Shown here: positions 6,909 through 14,214 of the stretch, one piece after another
Layout of the letters: each line of letters opens with the position of its first letter
Position numbering within the stretch: position 1 is the first letter of the stretch
Virus record (IMG/VR): IMGVR_UViG_3300042731_011319
Coordinates: 1 to 64,000 of that record
DNA from: a virus
Strand: one strand, 5' to 3'
Length of the DNA stretch: 64,000 nt
Translations under genes and position numbers: made by a program
Notes under the pieces: generated by a model
What the model was told of the DNA's origin: nothing
Database searches by the model: none
The model's input: the letters and a program-made list of their open reading frames with translations, nothing else

Positions 6909-7328
6909 TTATTGTAGCCAATGATTATTTATAGATAGTAAGTCATAATTTTTGAGCTGATGAATTTGGTAAAAGGAAAACTGAATACTTGGCTCGTCAA
7001 AAAGCTCGGTCATATAATATCTCTGCATATTACCGAAGGCAATCTGATATATAGAACAAGCAGTAGTTAAGTTTTTGCCGCAAAACAATGAAATTTTAAT
7101 TAATGGATCTGACGTAAAAATAAAATTGACTATATCACTATAAAAATCGTCAGGAAGAGAATCGTCATGATCTATATTAATATCTTCTTCAGCAATAGAA
7201 TTGAAATTATCAGTTCGAACAATTGTTCGGTCAATATACAACTCATTAAAACATTCAAATAAATTTAAAAAATGATTTGATACTAAATCAAGACCATTAG
7301 ATAAAAAAATATGACTTTCTGTACTCAA
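6909..7328 (-). CDS. hypothetical protein, 139 aa
   Basis: The only available start is TTG, which overlaps the TGA of the upstream gene (TTGA), so coupled initiation is likely. The protein has acidic loops (EEDINIDHDDSLPDDF) and aromatic-rich segments but no motif I recognise. It is the last gene of the sigma-factor operon. Confidence 0.5.
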   Translation of the reverse strand: MSTESHIFLSNGLDLVSNHFLNLFECFNELYIDRTIVRTDNFNSIAEEDINIDHDDSLPDDFYSDIVNFIFTSDPLIKISLFCGKNLTTACSIYQIAFGNMQRYYMTELFDEPSIQFSFYQIHQLKNYDLLSINNHWLQ

Positions 7329-7522
7329 TGAGAATGCTTCTTGACTTTAATAGATGCGATAATGGATCTAGCTCCATTTTCATTATCGGTCATTAGCGCC
7401 TCGCCATTAGTCATCATGATTTTCCACATCATTTTGCCCATGTGTTCGCGTTCTTTTACATAAACAACTTGTTTAGGATTAATGTGATATTTTTCGTTAT
7501 TTGAATCTTCTATACGGATCAT
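7325..7522 (-). CDS. small beta-rich protein, 65 aa
   Basis: I start it at the ATG giving MIRIEDSNNEKYHINPKQ, because an upstream extension needs TTG inside the sigma gene. The pattern (short strand, NPKQVVYVKE, WKIMMTNGEALMT) suggests a small beta-sheet domain of the kind found in FlbD- or LytTR-like modules, but similarity is weak. It directly follows the sigma-factor gene, so it could be its partner or anti-sigma protein; that is only an inference from position. Confidence 0.5.
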   Translation of the reverse strand: MIRIEDSNNEKYHINPKQVVYVKEREHMGKMMWKIMMTNGEALMTDNENGARSIIASIKVKKHSH

Positions 7523-7523
7523 A

Positions 7524-8078
7524 TTATTTATTAAGTGTTTGTCCAAAATTAACCATAGACCTTTTAATTCTATGTAAAGTAGCGCTCATGAATCCATCGG
7601 ATTTATTGAAAATTTTACATAAATGTTTTCTTGAGCAGCCTTTTTTAAAATGTAGTACAGCTATTAGCTGATTTCTTTTTGAAAGATTTTGATAGCATTT
7701 TTGCAATATAGAGTTACGCAAATTTAAGAGCTCTGCTTGCTCTATGCAGGTACTGTGCAAAAATTTAGAGTTACGATAGCTTGATTTTTCTGAAAGAAAA
7801 CTATAGTCTGAACTAGTAAACTCTCTATTTCTTTTAAATTCTGTAAAAAAACCTCTTATTTGCCAATAAGCGATTGAGAGTGCAAAATTCTTAAAAGAAC
7901 CTTTTGTGGGATCAAATTGATCGCGCTTTTTCCATAAAATAAATAAGGTATTTTGCAAAACATCTAAAGCGTCAGATTTATTTGTGATATGACTAGAAAC
8001 AAATGAACGAAGATCAGGGAGTAAATCTTCAACATGCGATGAAAACTCTTTATTTGTAATATTTTTATTTAATAACAT
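7524..8078 (-). CDS. sigma-70 family RNA polymerase sigma factor (short, PVC-type)
   Basis: 184 residues. Region 2 spans LLPDLRSFVSSHITNKSDALDVLQNTLFILW with the helix that binds the polymerase clamp; region 4 is the HTH at the C-terminus (HFKKGCSRKHLCKIFNKSDGFMSATLHRIKRSM). DALDVLQxxxxxLWxKxxQFDPxxGxFxxFA is the signature of short sigma factors abundant in Rhodopirellula and Verrucomicrobium. It would redirect host polymerase to phage promoters, plausibly the GTGTA set. It is upstream of and coupled to two small genes. Confidence 0.85.
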   Translation of the reverse strand: MLLNKNITNKEFSSHVEDLLPDLRSFVSSHITNKSDALDVLQNTLFILWKKRDQFDPTKGSFKNFALSIAYWQIRGFFTEFKRNREFTSSDYSFLSEKSSYRNSKFLHSTCIEQAELLNLRNSILQKCYQNLSKRNQLIAVLHFKKGCSRKHLCKIFNKSDGFMSATLHRIKRSMVNFGQTLNK

Positions 8079-8298
8079 CGATAATTAAATCCAAACTATT
8101 ATTGGGGTTTTTTTCAATAATTAAATTAATGCTAGATTTGTTCTCCACAAATAAGGTTTGATAGATGCAGTCAACAATTTTTGATATTTCAACATTTTCA
8201 TGCAAAGAGCCATTATAATATTCGATCTTATTATAAATAACATCCAAAAGATGCTGTAGCTTTTCTTCATTATTGTGGTCTGAGTTAATTCTTATCAT
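8065..8298 (-). CDS. small helical protein, 77 aa
   Basis: ATG start with ATGA overlap to the upstream gene and a 14-base overlap with the sigma-factor gene downstream. Contains HNNEEKLQHLLDVIYNKIEY and a C-terminal hydrophobic beta strand (SLDLIIDVIK). No recognised family. The tight coupling to the sigma gene suggests a regulatory link. Confidence 0.55.
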   Translation of the reverse strand: MIRINSDHNNEEKLQHLLDVIYNKIEYYNGSLHENVEISKIVDCIYQTLFVENKSSINLIIEKNPNNSLDLIIDVIK

Positions 8299-8522
8299 GG
8301 CAAAACTATCCTATTAGGGTCATGTTCAAGTTCATAGTTGTCCCAATAGTCGTGATCATATTTACTAAAAGTAATATCAGAAAATAAAGTCAAGTTTTTG
8401 CCATCTTCAGAAACAAAGGCGACAGCAATTCCTTCAGGCACACGACCGCTGCCGTCAGTGTATTCAAAGCATTCATCATAACCATGTTCAGAATAAATGA
8501 TTTGTTCAGAGCTAATTTTCAT
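8295..8522 (-). CDS. small acidic beta-rich protein, 75 aa (paralogue of 8756..8953)
   Basis: Sequence pattern: SEQIIYSEHGYDECFEY, then EGIAVAFVSEDG, then LFSDITFSKYDHDYW. The gene at 8756..8953 has the same order (SELVYASDFEEFFY, EGQPVGVEIS, MFTEVTFILFDYIY), so the two are diverged paralogues separated by one gene. Acidic, no signal peptide. Function unknown. Confidence 0.55.
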   Translation of the reverse strand: MKISSEQIIYSEHGYDECFEYTDGSGRVPEGIAVAFVSEDGKNLTLFSDITFSKYDHDYWDNYELEHDPNRIVLP

Positions 8523-8778
8523 TACAATAGTCTACATCTTGATTTGAAAGTGAGTCGCTCTCATTCTCCCATTTATCAGAATAAGGGTTATACCGTTCAA
8601 TGCTAAGATTTTGTGCACAAACATGCTTGTGCTTTAATGAGAAGTCATGAAACGATAATGCTTGTTGTGCTGACTCGGCCATATAATAATGATAATTATT
8701 TATTGCCGCCACATCTTTGCCGACATTATATTTAATTCGATATTCGAATAATTTATTATTTGTCGATTGCTTCTTCAT
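8512..8778 (-). CDS. hypothetical protein, 88 aa
   Basis: I use the ATG giving MKKQSTNNKLFEYR; a longer version would need a TTG. It contains YRIKYNVGKDVAAIN, YYMAESAQQALSFHDF and IERYNPYSDKWE. The strand-strand-helix-strand order weakly resembles the protein at 24677..25048. It overlaps neighbours by 11 and 23 bases. Confidence 0.5.
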   Translation of the reverse strand: MKKQSTNNKLFEYRIKYNVGKDVAAINNYHYYMAESAQQALSFHDFSLKHKHVCAQNLSIERYNPYSDKWENESDSLSNQDVDYCNEN

Positions 8779-8953
8779 TAATTTGATGGTAAATGTAATC
8801 AAATAAAATAAAAGTCACTTCTGTAAACATTCTTGCATCATCATGTTCATTACTTATTTCAACCCCAACAGGTTGACCCTCAGACACAGGCATGTCATCA
8901 TCTACATAAAAAAATTCTTCAAAATCAGAAGCATATACAAGTTCAGAGTTCAT
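8756..8953 (-). CDS. small acidic protein, 65 aa (paralogue of 8295..8522)
   Basis: See the matching gene at 8295..8522 for the shared pattern. The ATG is at 8953; the stop lies inside the next gene's start region. Composition is strongly acidic (VYASDFEEFFYVDDDMP). Function unknown; acidic mimicry of nucleic acid is one possibility for such phage proteins, but nothing specific supports it. Confidence 0.5.
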   Translation of the reverse strand: MNSELVYASDFEEFFYVDDDMPVSEGQPVGVEISNEHDDARMFTEVTFILFDYIYHQINEEAIDK

Positions 8954-8959
8954 AATTAA

Positions 8960-9742
8960 TTAATATTTAACAGTTTGAGAGGAAACAATAAAAAATGGAT
9001 TCAGTAAGTTTTCTTTATTATATAATAAAGGTTCTTTAGTGTCAGCAACAAGAACTTTAGCACCACTTTCTTCGGAAATTATTTGTGGAGCGCAAGTGTC
9101 CCATTCCATGGTTGGGCCAAATCTAGGGTAAATATCAGCTTGACCTTCTGCCACCAAGCAAAATTTTAGGGAGCTTCCGATATTAATAGTTGCTACTTCG
9201 TAATTATCTTTTAATTTATTAATAAACTCTTCGGTTTCTTTATTTAAATGAGACTTGCTCGCAACTACATTGATCTTATTTTCTTGGAAATTGTGGGAAT
9301 AATTTGCATATATGCGCTCATCATTTTTAAATGAACCAACTCCTTGGATTCCGTAATACTGATCTTGTTTTTTGGGGCAAGCAACATAACCAAATACAGG
9401 CTCATCTCCTTTACATAGGGCGATATTAATGCAAAAATCATCCCCGCCCGCAACAAATTCTTTGGTTCCGTCAATTGGGTCGATTAACCAATAATAATCC
9501 CAATCTTTGCGGTCTTCATAATTGATATGCTGATCCTCTTCAGAGATAATATTTGACACTTTTGTGTTAGCAAATAGAAATTCCCTTATCCTTTTGTTGG
9601 AATGAAGATCGGCCTCGGTAAGAGGGCTTTTATCATCCTTCTGCAAAGTCTCAAAACCATTTGCTTGTATCTCTACAACTTCTTTGGAAAGTTCGGCACC
9701 AAAAGATAGCAGTGAATCGATAAATGTTTTATTTATTTGCAT
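8960..9742 (-). CDS. cysQ: CysQ-type 3'(2'),5'-bisphosphate nucleotidase (PAP phosphatase)
   Basis: 260 residues with the inositol-monophosphatase fold motifs: SPLTEADLHSNKRI near residue 38, ISEED, then the metal site WLIDPIDGTKEFVAGGDDF, and EWDTCAPQIISEESGAKV near the C-terminus. GTKEF(V) after DPIDGT is diagnostic for CysQ/BPNT rather than plain inositol phosphatases. It hydrolyses PAP, the by-product of sulfotransferases, to AMP and phosphate. With seven sulfotransferase-fold genes in the window, this is a fitting accessory enzyme. Length and motifs are complete. Confidence 0.92.
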   Translation of the reverse strand: MQINKTFIDSLLSFGAELSKEVVEIQANGFETLQKDDKSPLTEADLHSNKRIREFLFANTKVSNIISEEDQHINYEDRKDWDYYWLIDPIDGTKEFVAGGDDFCINIALCKGDEPVFGYVACPKKQDQYYGIQGVGSFKNDERIYANYSHNFQENKINVVASKSHLNKETEEFINKLKDNYEVATINIGSSLKFCLVAEGQADIYPRFGPTMEWDTCAPQIISEESGAKVLVADTKEPLLYNKENLLNPFFIVSSQTVKY

Positions 9743-9744
9743 AT

Positions 9745-9999
9745 TTATAGTAATTTCATTTGATCAGGATGATCGACATTTTCTGATTCTAGCATATTTT
9801 CAGCAGTTTTGTCAATAGTTTTTTTGCTTCTTAACCAATTTCTTTGAGCCATGCGCACGACAAAGCGCATAAAAGCAAAAGCATAGACTTTATTTAAAGA
9901 TATAGATTGGCTCGAGCCCGTGTTGTCAAATAATGTAAAGACTTTAGAGTCTTCATCGTACTCAAAGGTCGCATTTTTAAGTTCTTTTTTAATTATCAT
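9745..9999 (-). CDS. hypothetical protein, 84 aa
   Basis: The ATG at 9999 (MIIKKELKNATFEYDEDSKV) is chosen because an early promoter ends 7 bases upstream; a longer frame would start inside the promoter. The protein has a short beta hairpin (FTLFDNTGSSQSISL) and a helix KVYAFAFMRFVVRMAQRNWLR. No family recognised. It precedes cysQ by two bases, so both share the promoter. Confidence 0.6.
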   Translation of the reverse strand: MIIKKELKNATFEYDEDSKVFTLFDNTGSSQSISLNKVYAFAFMRFVVRMAQRNWLRSKKTIDKTAENMLESENVDHPDQMKLL

Positions 10000-10006
10000 C
10001 CATATA

Positions 10007-10035
10007 AGTATAGATGAAAGTTCAACAAAAGTCAA
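10007..10035 (-). promoter_or_regulatory. early-type sigma70 promoter driving 9745..9999 and cysQ
   Basis: Minus strand: TTGACT (10035-10030), 17 bp, TATACT (10012-10007), 7 bases, ATG. It places cysQ in the early expression class. Confidence 0.78.
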
Positions 10036-10053
10036 GCTACAAATTTAAGCAAT

Positions 10054-10080
10054 AAAACCCCCCTCATTTGAGGGGGTTTG
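10054..10080 (-). terminator. rho-independent terminator after the BspA-repeat gene
   Basis: A near-perfect inverted repeat, AAACCCCCCTC-ATTT-GAGGGGGTTT, lies 25 bases beyond the stop of the gene at 10105. On the minus strand it is followed by TTATTG rather than a long T run. It separates the adhesin transcript from the early promoter at 10007. Confidence 0.75.
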
Positions 10081-10104
10081 AGTTGAGTAAAGTTTCTTTA
10101 ATTT

Positions 10105-12789
10105 TTAAAAAATTGCCGCAACTGCTTGGACAGAATCATTAAACATGACCACTTCAGGGATCTCGGCGGTATAGTCAAGTCCAACTGATTGAAAAATGAT
10201 ATTTATATCATCGCTTCCAAGCCAGTTTGAGAAGCTTTGGCTTACATTGCTATTAACTGTCCATCCAGCATAATAATAAGCATCAACGGGTGTCGTTGAA
10301 TCTACAGATAACGATGTCCATGAATTAGATTCTGATAGTGAATCTGTAAAAAAGTATGAAGCCATTTCACTGCCATCAGAGCTGTTTATCAGGCCGCAAG
10401 GCATCCAGCCATAAACATCTGAATCGAAATAAGTATTCATAGATAATGCAACATCTATTGCCAAACTATCTGAAGAATACCCTCTTTTAACGATGAATGC
10501 ATACATGTATGCTGCAGCCACACAACTATGAGGTGCTTGAGCGGAATCAGCCGTCAAATTGTACAAATCTAGCCTGCCGGCACTTCCATTTTCAGTAATA
10601 GTAACTTCTGGCTCAAACGAAATCCAGCCATCAAACACACTATTAACACAGGGATCACTTGACCCCAATGAGCTCTCATCGGAATCTTCTTCGATTACCG
10701 TTAGATTATCTAACTCCCAAGTCGCACGACGAGTTTTAAATACATCATTCTTTAGGTCATCTGGAAAAGGATCATCGTCCGCTCCAAATAGTATAGGGAA
10801 GCCTATGCAGTTTTTGATAGTATTACCGAAAGTTTTCAGCACATCCTTGATCGTATCGGAAGTAGATACCGAATTAACAGCATTAGAAAGTGCAGTTGTA
10901 CCAGAGAGAAAATTGGTGACATTTTCACATTTTGTGCCTTTTAATTTCCAACCAGGAAATAACTGACTATTAAATACAGTATTATCCTTAAACATATTTT
11001 TTACAGATATTGCATTACTTACATCCCATCCTTTAACTGGCTGATTAAATACAGACGACTCAAACATGCCACTAAAATCAACTTCTTTTTCATTTTCAGC
11101 GAGGTTTTGGCCAAATTGTCCAGCCCATGCGGGTAGTTGTGAATCAAAAGCCGTGTTGCTTTTGAACATGTTCTTGAAAGATTTTACTTTGCCAATATTC
11201 CAGCTATTGGTAGATTCGCCAAAAGAACTACCCTCAAACATACTTTCGAAACTTTCGACATTAGAAGTATTCCAGTATTCAGTTCCTGGCTCAGCCCAAA
11301 CAGTCTGATTAAATGAAGAGGCATTACAAAACATTCCTTTCATAGTGGTTGCAGAGCCAGTTTTCCATTTACGAATTGGTTTATTGAAAGAGCTCGCACC
11401 GCGAAACATGTTCTTGAACGAATTCACATTAGAAACATCCCACTGAGCTGAAAAACCATTGTATTCTTTTGCGTTATGAAACATTCCCTCCATTTTTTGA
11501 GCCTTAGAAACATCAATTCCTCCAAGATATTGCTTGAAATCAGCATTATTTTTAAACATGTTCTTGAAATTAGTAACATTAGAAGTATTCCAGAATTCAT
11601 TGATACCTGCTCTATTGTAAACAGTACCCTCAAGGAAGCTTTCGACACTTACAGTTTGGCTAACATCCCAATGCTTAATATTAACTGCTTTATAAGCGGA
11701 GTACTCGAAGCATCCAGTCAAATCGGTTAAATTACCCCCACTGACATTATTAAGCTTAAAATGATAAACATAAGAAGAACAGCCAGACATAAATCCAAGC
11801 ATGCTTGTAATTCCATCCAAGTTCAGATTTGAAAGCACACTGCTGTACTTAAAATTAGTACATCCTGCAAACATATGGTCAATTGCTCCAGAGAAAGACT
11901 GAGTATGGCCAGCCATGTTTTCAACTCGCTGCATGCCATAATTTGCAAAATCTCCAACTCCATGCAATTTAAAATTAGTGCCCAAATTGATTCTGAAAGC
12001 TTTACGTTTATTCATTGGGTTGATACTGTTACTATTAAAAGTAAAAATATCATATGCAGATTCATCGACACTGTAGCGCTGAGTTAACATGCCGCTCCAT
12101 TCACTTAAAGCAGGTGCAATACTTGTATCAACAGAATCGACAATTTCAAACTCAGAACTGTATGTAATCCCATCGATGTCATAAAAATATTGCAAAAAGC
12201 CTGATTGTGTTTTTGTGTCTAGCTCGCCGTTAGAATAAGTTGCATCTAAATGAGAATTAGATTCAAGTCGAAAATTAACATCATTAGATGGGATACTGTA
12301 TTTTTCACCCTTAACAAGTTTGATCCCATCAGAACTACTAACCCCAATATAATCCCCACTAAACTTAAACACTAAATCAGTTTGATTTATTGACATGCTC
12401 AGATCGCCTTTTTGATTGTTTAAAAACACATTAGAGCCATATCGTGCGACAGACTGCTTGGGTAATGCCAAATAAGATTCCGTATCGGAGGCGAAGTTTT
12501 TCCAGCCGCCCGTTATTGAAACTAATTTTAAACCTGCATTACTGTGATATCTAATTGTCTGTGAAGTATTGTCCGTGTGGATAAGGTTGACTTTTTTGTC
12601 GGAAATAACAATACCATTATTACTGTTATTTGAATATGTAATATTCTGTTGTCCGCCCTCGCCCCAATTAACAGTAGCGCTAAATATGGGGTTACTGCTA
12701 GTAATCCCGGGAGTGTCTGATGCCCCAGCAATTACGAACGATACAATATCTTGGGGTGTATAATAACCTTTGAATTCTAATTGAGCCAT
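10105..12789 (-). CDS. giant BspA-type (DUF285) repeat protein, putative adhesin or tail protein
   Basis: 894 residues. About residues 230-640 contain at least ten units of the DUF285/BspA pattern: DVSNV-x-SFKNMF-x-GASSFN, repeated as W(D/N)xSNVxSFxxMFxxxxxFx. Residues 1-220 look like PKD/Ig-type beta domains; the last 200 residues are a separate Ser/Asp-rich domain with no signal anchor. BspA repeats form beta-solenoid-like surfaces used for binding host surfaces. With no signal peptide and a position next to the glycan genes, a virion adhesion fibre is more likely than a secreted protein. It has its own promoter motif and terminator. Confidence 0.75.
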   Translation of the reverse strand: MAQLEFKGYYTPQDIVSFVIAGASDTPGITSSNPIFSATVNWGEGGQQNITYSNNSNNGIVISDKKVNLIHTDNTSQTIRYHSNAGLKLVSITGGWKNFASDTESYLALPKQSVARYGSNVFLNNQKGDLSMSINQTDLVFKFSGDYIGVSSSDGIKLVKGEKYSIPSNDVNFRLESNSHLDATYSNGELDTKTQSGFLQYFYDIDGITYSSEFEIVDSVDTSIAPALSEWSGMLTQRYSVDESAYDIFTFNSNSINPMNKRKAFRINLGTNFKLHGVGDFANYGMQRVENMAGHTQSFSGAIDHMFAGCTNFKYSSVLSNLNLDGITSMLGFMSGCSSYVYHFKLNNVSGGNLTDLTGCFEYSAYKAVNIKHWDVSQTVSVESFLEGTVYNRAGINEFWNTSNVTNFKNMFKNNADFKQYLGGIDVSKAQKMEGMFHNAKEYNGFSAQWDVSNVNSFKNMFRGASSFNKPIRKWKTGSATTMKGMFCNASSFNQTVWAEPGTEYWNTSNVESFESMFEGSSFGESTNSWNIGKVKSFKNMFKSNTAFDSQLPAWAGQFGQNLAENEKEVDFSGMFESSVFNQPVKGWDVSNAISVKNMFKDNTVFNSQLFPGWKLKGTKCENVTNFLSGTTALSNAVNSVSTSDTIKDVLKTFGNTIKNCIGFPILFGADDDPFPDDLKNDVFKTRRATWELDNLTVIEEDSDESSLGSSDPCVNSVFDGWISFEPEVTITENGSAGRLDLYNLTADSAQAPHSCVAAAYMYAFIVKRGYSSDSLAIDVALSMNTYFDSDVYGWMPCGLINSSDGSEMASYFFTDSLSESNSWTSLSVDSTTPVDAYYYAGWTVNSNVSQSFSNWLGSDDINIIFQSVGLDYTAEIPEVVMFNDSVQAVAAIF

Positions 12790-12817
12790 AATGTTTGTTG
12801 TTTATTGTTTATAAATG

Positions 12818-12826
12818 CATATACAC
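12818..12826 (-). promoter_or_regulatory. late-type promoter motif upstream of the BspA gene
   Basis: Minus strand ATGTGTATATG, 32 bases before the ATG at 12789. The leader TTTATAAACAATAAACAACAAACATT is A-rich and G-poor. Spacing is longer than in most members of the set. The remaining space to 12908 holds nothing else recognisable. Confidence 0.45.
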
Positions 12827-12907
12827 ATTTTTTTTGAAAAAACATATATTTGAGAGAATAGAAATCATGAAAGCTGCAAGGGCATGTAGCAAATATTTTT
12901 ATAAAAA

Positions 12908-13537
12908 TTAAGCGGGTTTTTCGAATTTATAACCAAACCTAATGATGTCCGAGTGATATTTTTTTGCCACCATTCCGATAGTTTCTTCATCATAATATTC
13001 GCTATAATGCTTATGCTTGGTAGTATTTTGGGTAGGTAAGGCTTGATATGGAATGCCTATCTCTTGGCATGCATGCTTGTAGTCATCCGGAAGATTTTCG
13101 ACTTTACCTATAAAATTAAAATCTTCGGTTATCCATTTTAGTTGAGATGGTTCATGCATCCCCTGAAACGCGCTTTTAGTTAAAAAATCTTTAAATGATT
13201 GAGTACCTTCCTTCACTTTTAGGCAATCTTTGTAATAACCGGGAGCGCATAATTGAATTTCTTTATCGTCAGCACATTTAAGTGTATAAAAATATTGAGA
13301 AACAATTCTCGAAAAAGGATTACGGACAAAGGCAAACCTATAGTATTCATTCCAGGCCAAACCTTCCTGATTAAAATATTCCTCCATTTTATTGCCAGTG
13401 ACATGATGATAAAAATAAGATTTTCGGCCACCAACAGCTTTTACATCAGACCACCTGCATAAACGGTGACGCATGGCGGTAGTGGCATTTTTTGGTATCG
13501 ATATAAAAAGAAATTTTTTTCTGTGAGATAATACCAT
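12908..13537 (-). CDS. sulfotransferase (family 2-like), tandem copy 1
   Basis: 209 residues. PAPS 5' loop FLFISIPKNATTAM at residues 9-22; 3' segment FAFVRNPFSRIVSQYFY. The last 40 residues (KHYSEYYDEETIGMVAKKYHSDIIRFGYKF) closely match those of the next gene, so they are tandem duplicates with diverged acceptor regions. Compact size is typical for bacterial and phage family-2 carbohydrate sulfotransferases. Confidence 0.88.
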   Translation of the reverse strand: MVLSHRKKFLFISIPKNATTAMRHRLCRWSDVKAVGGRKSYFYHHVTGNKMEEYFNQEGLAWNEYYRFAFVRNPFSRIVSQYFYTLKCADDKEIQLCAPGYYKDCLKVKEGTQSFKDFLTKSAFQGMHEPSQLKWITEDFNFIGKVENLPDDYKHACQEIGIPYQALPTQNTTKHKHYSEYYDEETIGMVAKKYHSDIIRFGYKFEKPA

Positions 13538-13560
13538 TTTTATAAAGGGTTTTTTTGAAA

Positions 13561-14211
13561 TTAAGTGGGTTTTGCGAATTTATAACCAAACCTAATTATA
13601 TCTGCGCGATATTTTCGAGCAACTATTTCCATTGTTTCTTCGTCATAGTATTCGCTATAATGTCTATGGGGAGTTTGATTTTTTATTGGAAGAGGTTTTC
13701 TGGTAATTCCCAGTTTTTTACAAACTATATCGAAATCAGTTTGCAAGGTTTCGAATCTGCCGATAAAGTCGCAGTCAACTATTTGAGATGCTTGATCTGA
13801 AAACCAAATGCCATCTTCAGCGGTATGATTAACTAAATTGATAGATACAAATTCTTTAAAATTACTTGGGACCACAAAGTTCTCTGAGCATTTTACGCCA
13901 TCGTGTTGCTGCATATATTTATATATAGACACTGCTCGATCAAAAGGATTACGCACAAATGCAAACTTAAAATAAGAATCTATTAATTGTCTGTCATCCT
14001 CGCATGTGTGATTCTTTAATACTTTATAGCTTACATGATTAGGGTCATCATCGTAGTTTTCATACAAAAATTGAGGCTTTAAAGCGTCAAAAACTTTATT
14101 GAACTGATGTTCTGTGCATTCATCGGAGCATTCCAATAATGAATATAGTATAGATGTAGAGGCAGTTTTAGGGACTCGAACGAAAACAGATTGTGTATTC
14201 CAAAAAATCAT
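13561..14211 (-). CDS. sulfotransferase (family 2-like), tandem copy 2
   Basis: 216 residues. 5' loop VFVRVPKTASTSIL, 3' segment FAFVRNPFDRAVSIYKYM, C-terminal HRHYSEYYDEETMEIVARKY shared with the neighbouring copy. The middle region differs, which would change the acceptor sugar. It ends 23 bases before the next start and follows the GT10 gene by 3 bases. Confidence 0.88.
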   Translation of the reverse strand: MIFWNTQSVFVRVPKTASTSILYSLLECSDECTEHQFNKVFDALKPQFLYENYDDDPNHVSYKVLKNHTCEDDRQLIDSYFKFAFVRNPFDRAVSIYKYMQQHDGVKCSENFVVPSNFKEFVSINLVNHTAEDGIWFSDQASQIVDCDFIGRFETLQTDFDIVCKKLGITRKPLPIKNQTPHRHYSEYYDEETMEIVARKYRADIIRFGYKFAKPT

Positions 14212-14214
14212 AAT

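Noticed and set aside
10000-10035. Longer start for the gene before cysQ
   Set aside because: The extra codons are the promoter itself (TTGACT-N17-TATACT).
10559-10966. Plus-strand frame opposite the BspA-repeat gene
   Set aside because: It is a shadow of the long minus-strand gene with no recognisable protein.
12827-12907. A 14-codon plus-strand frame in the gap before the first tandem sulfotransferase
   Set aside because: Too short and without context; the gap holds only A/T-rich sequence and the promoter motif.
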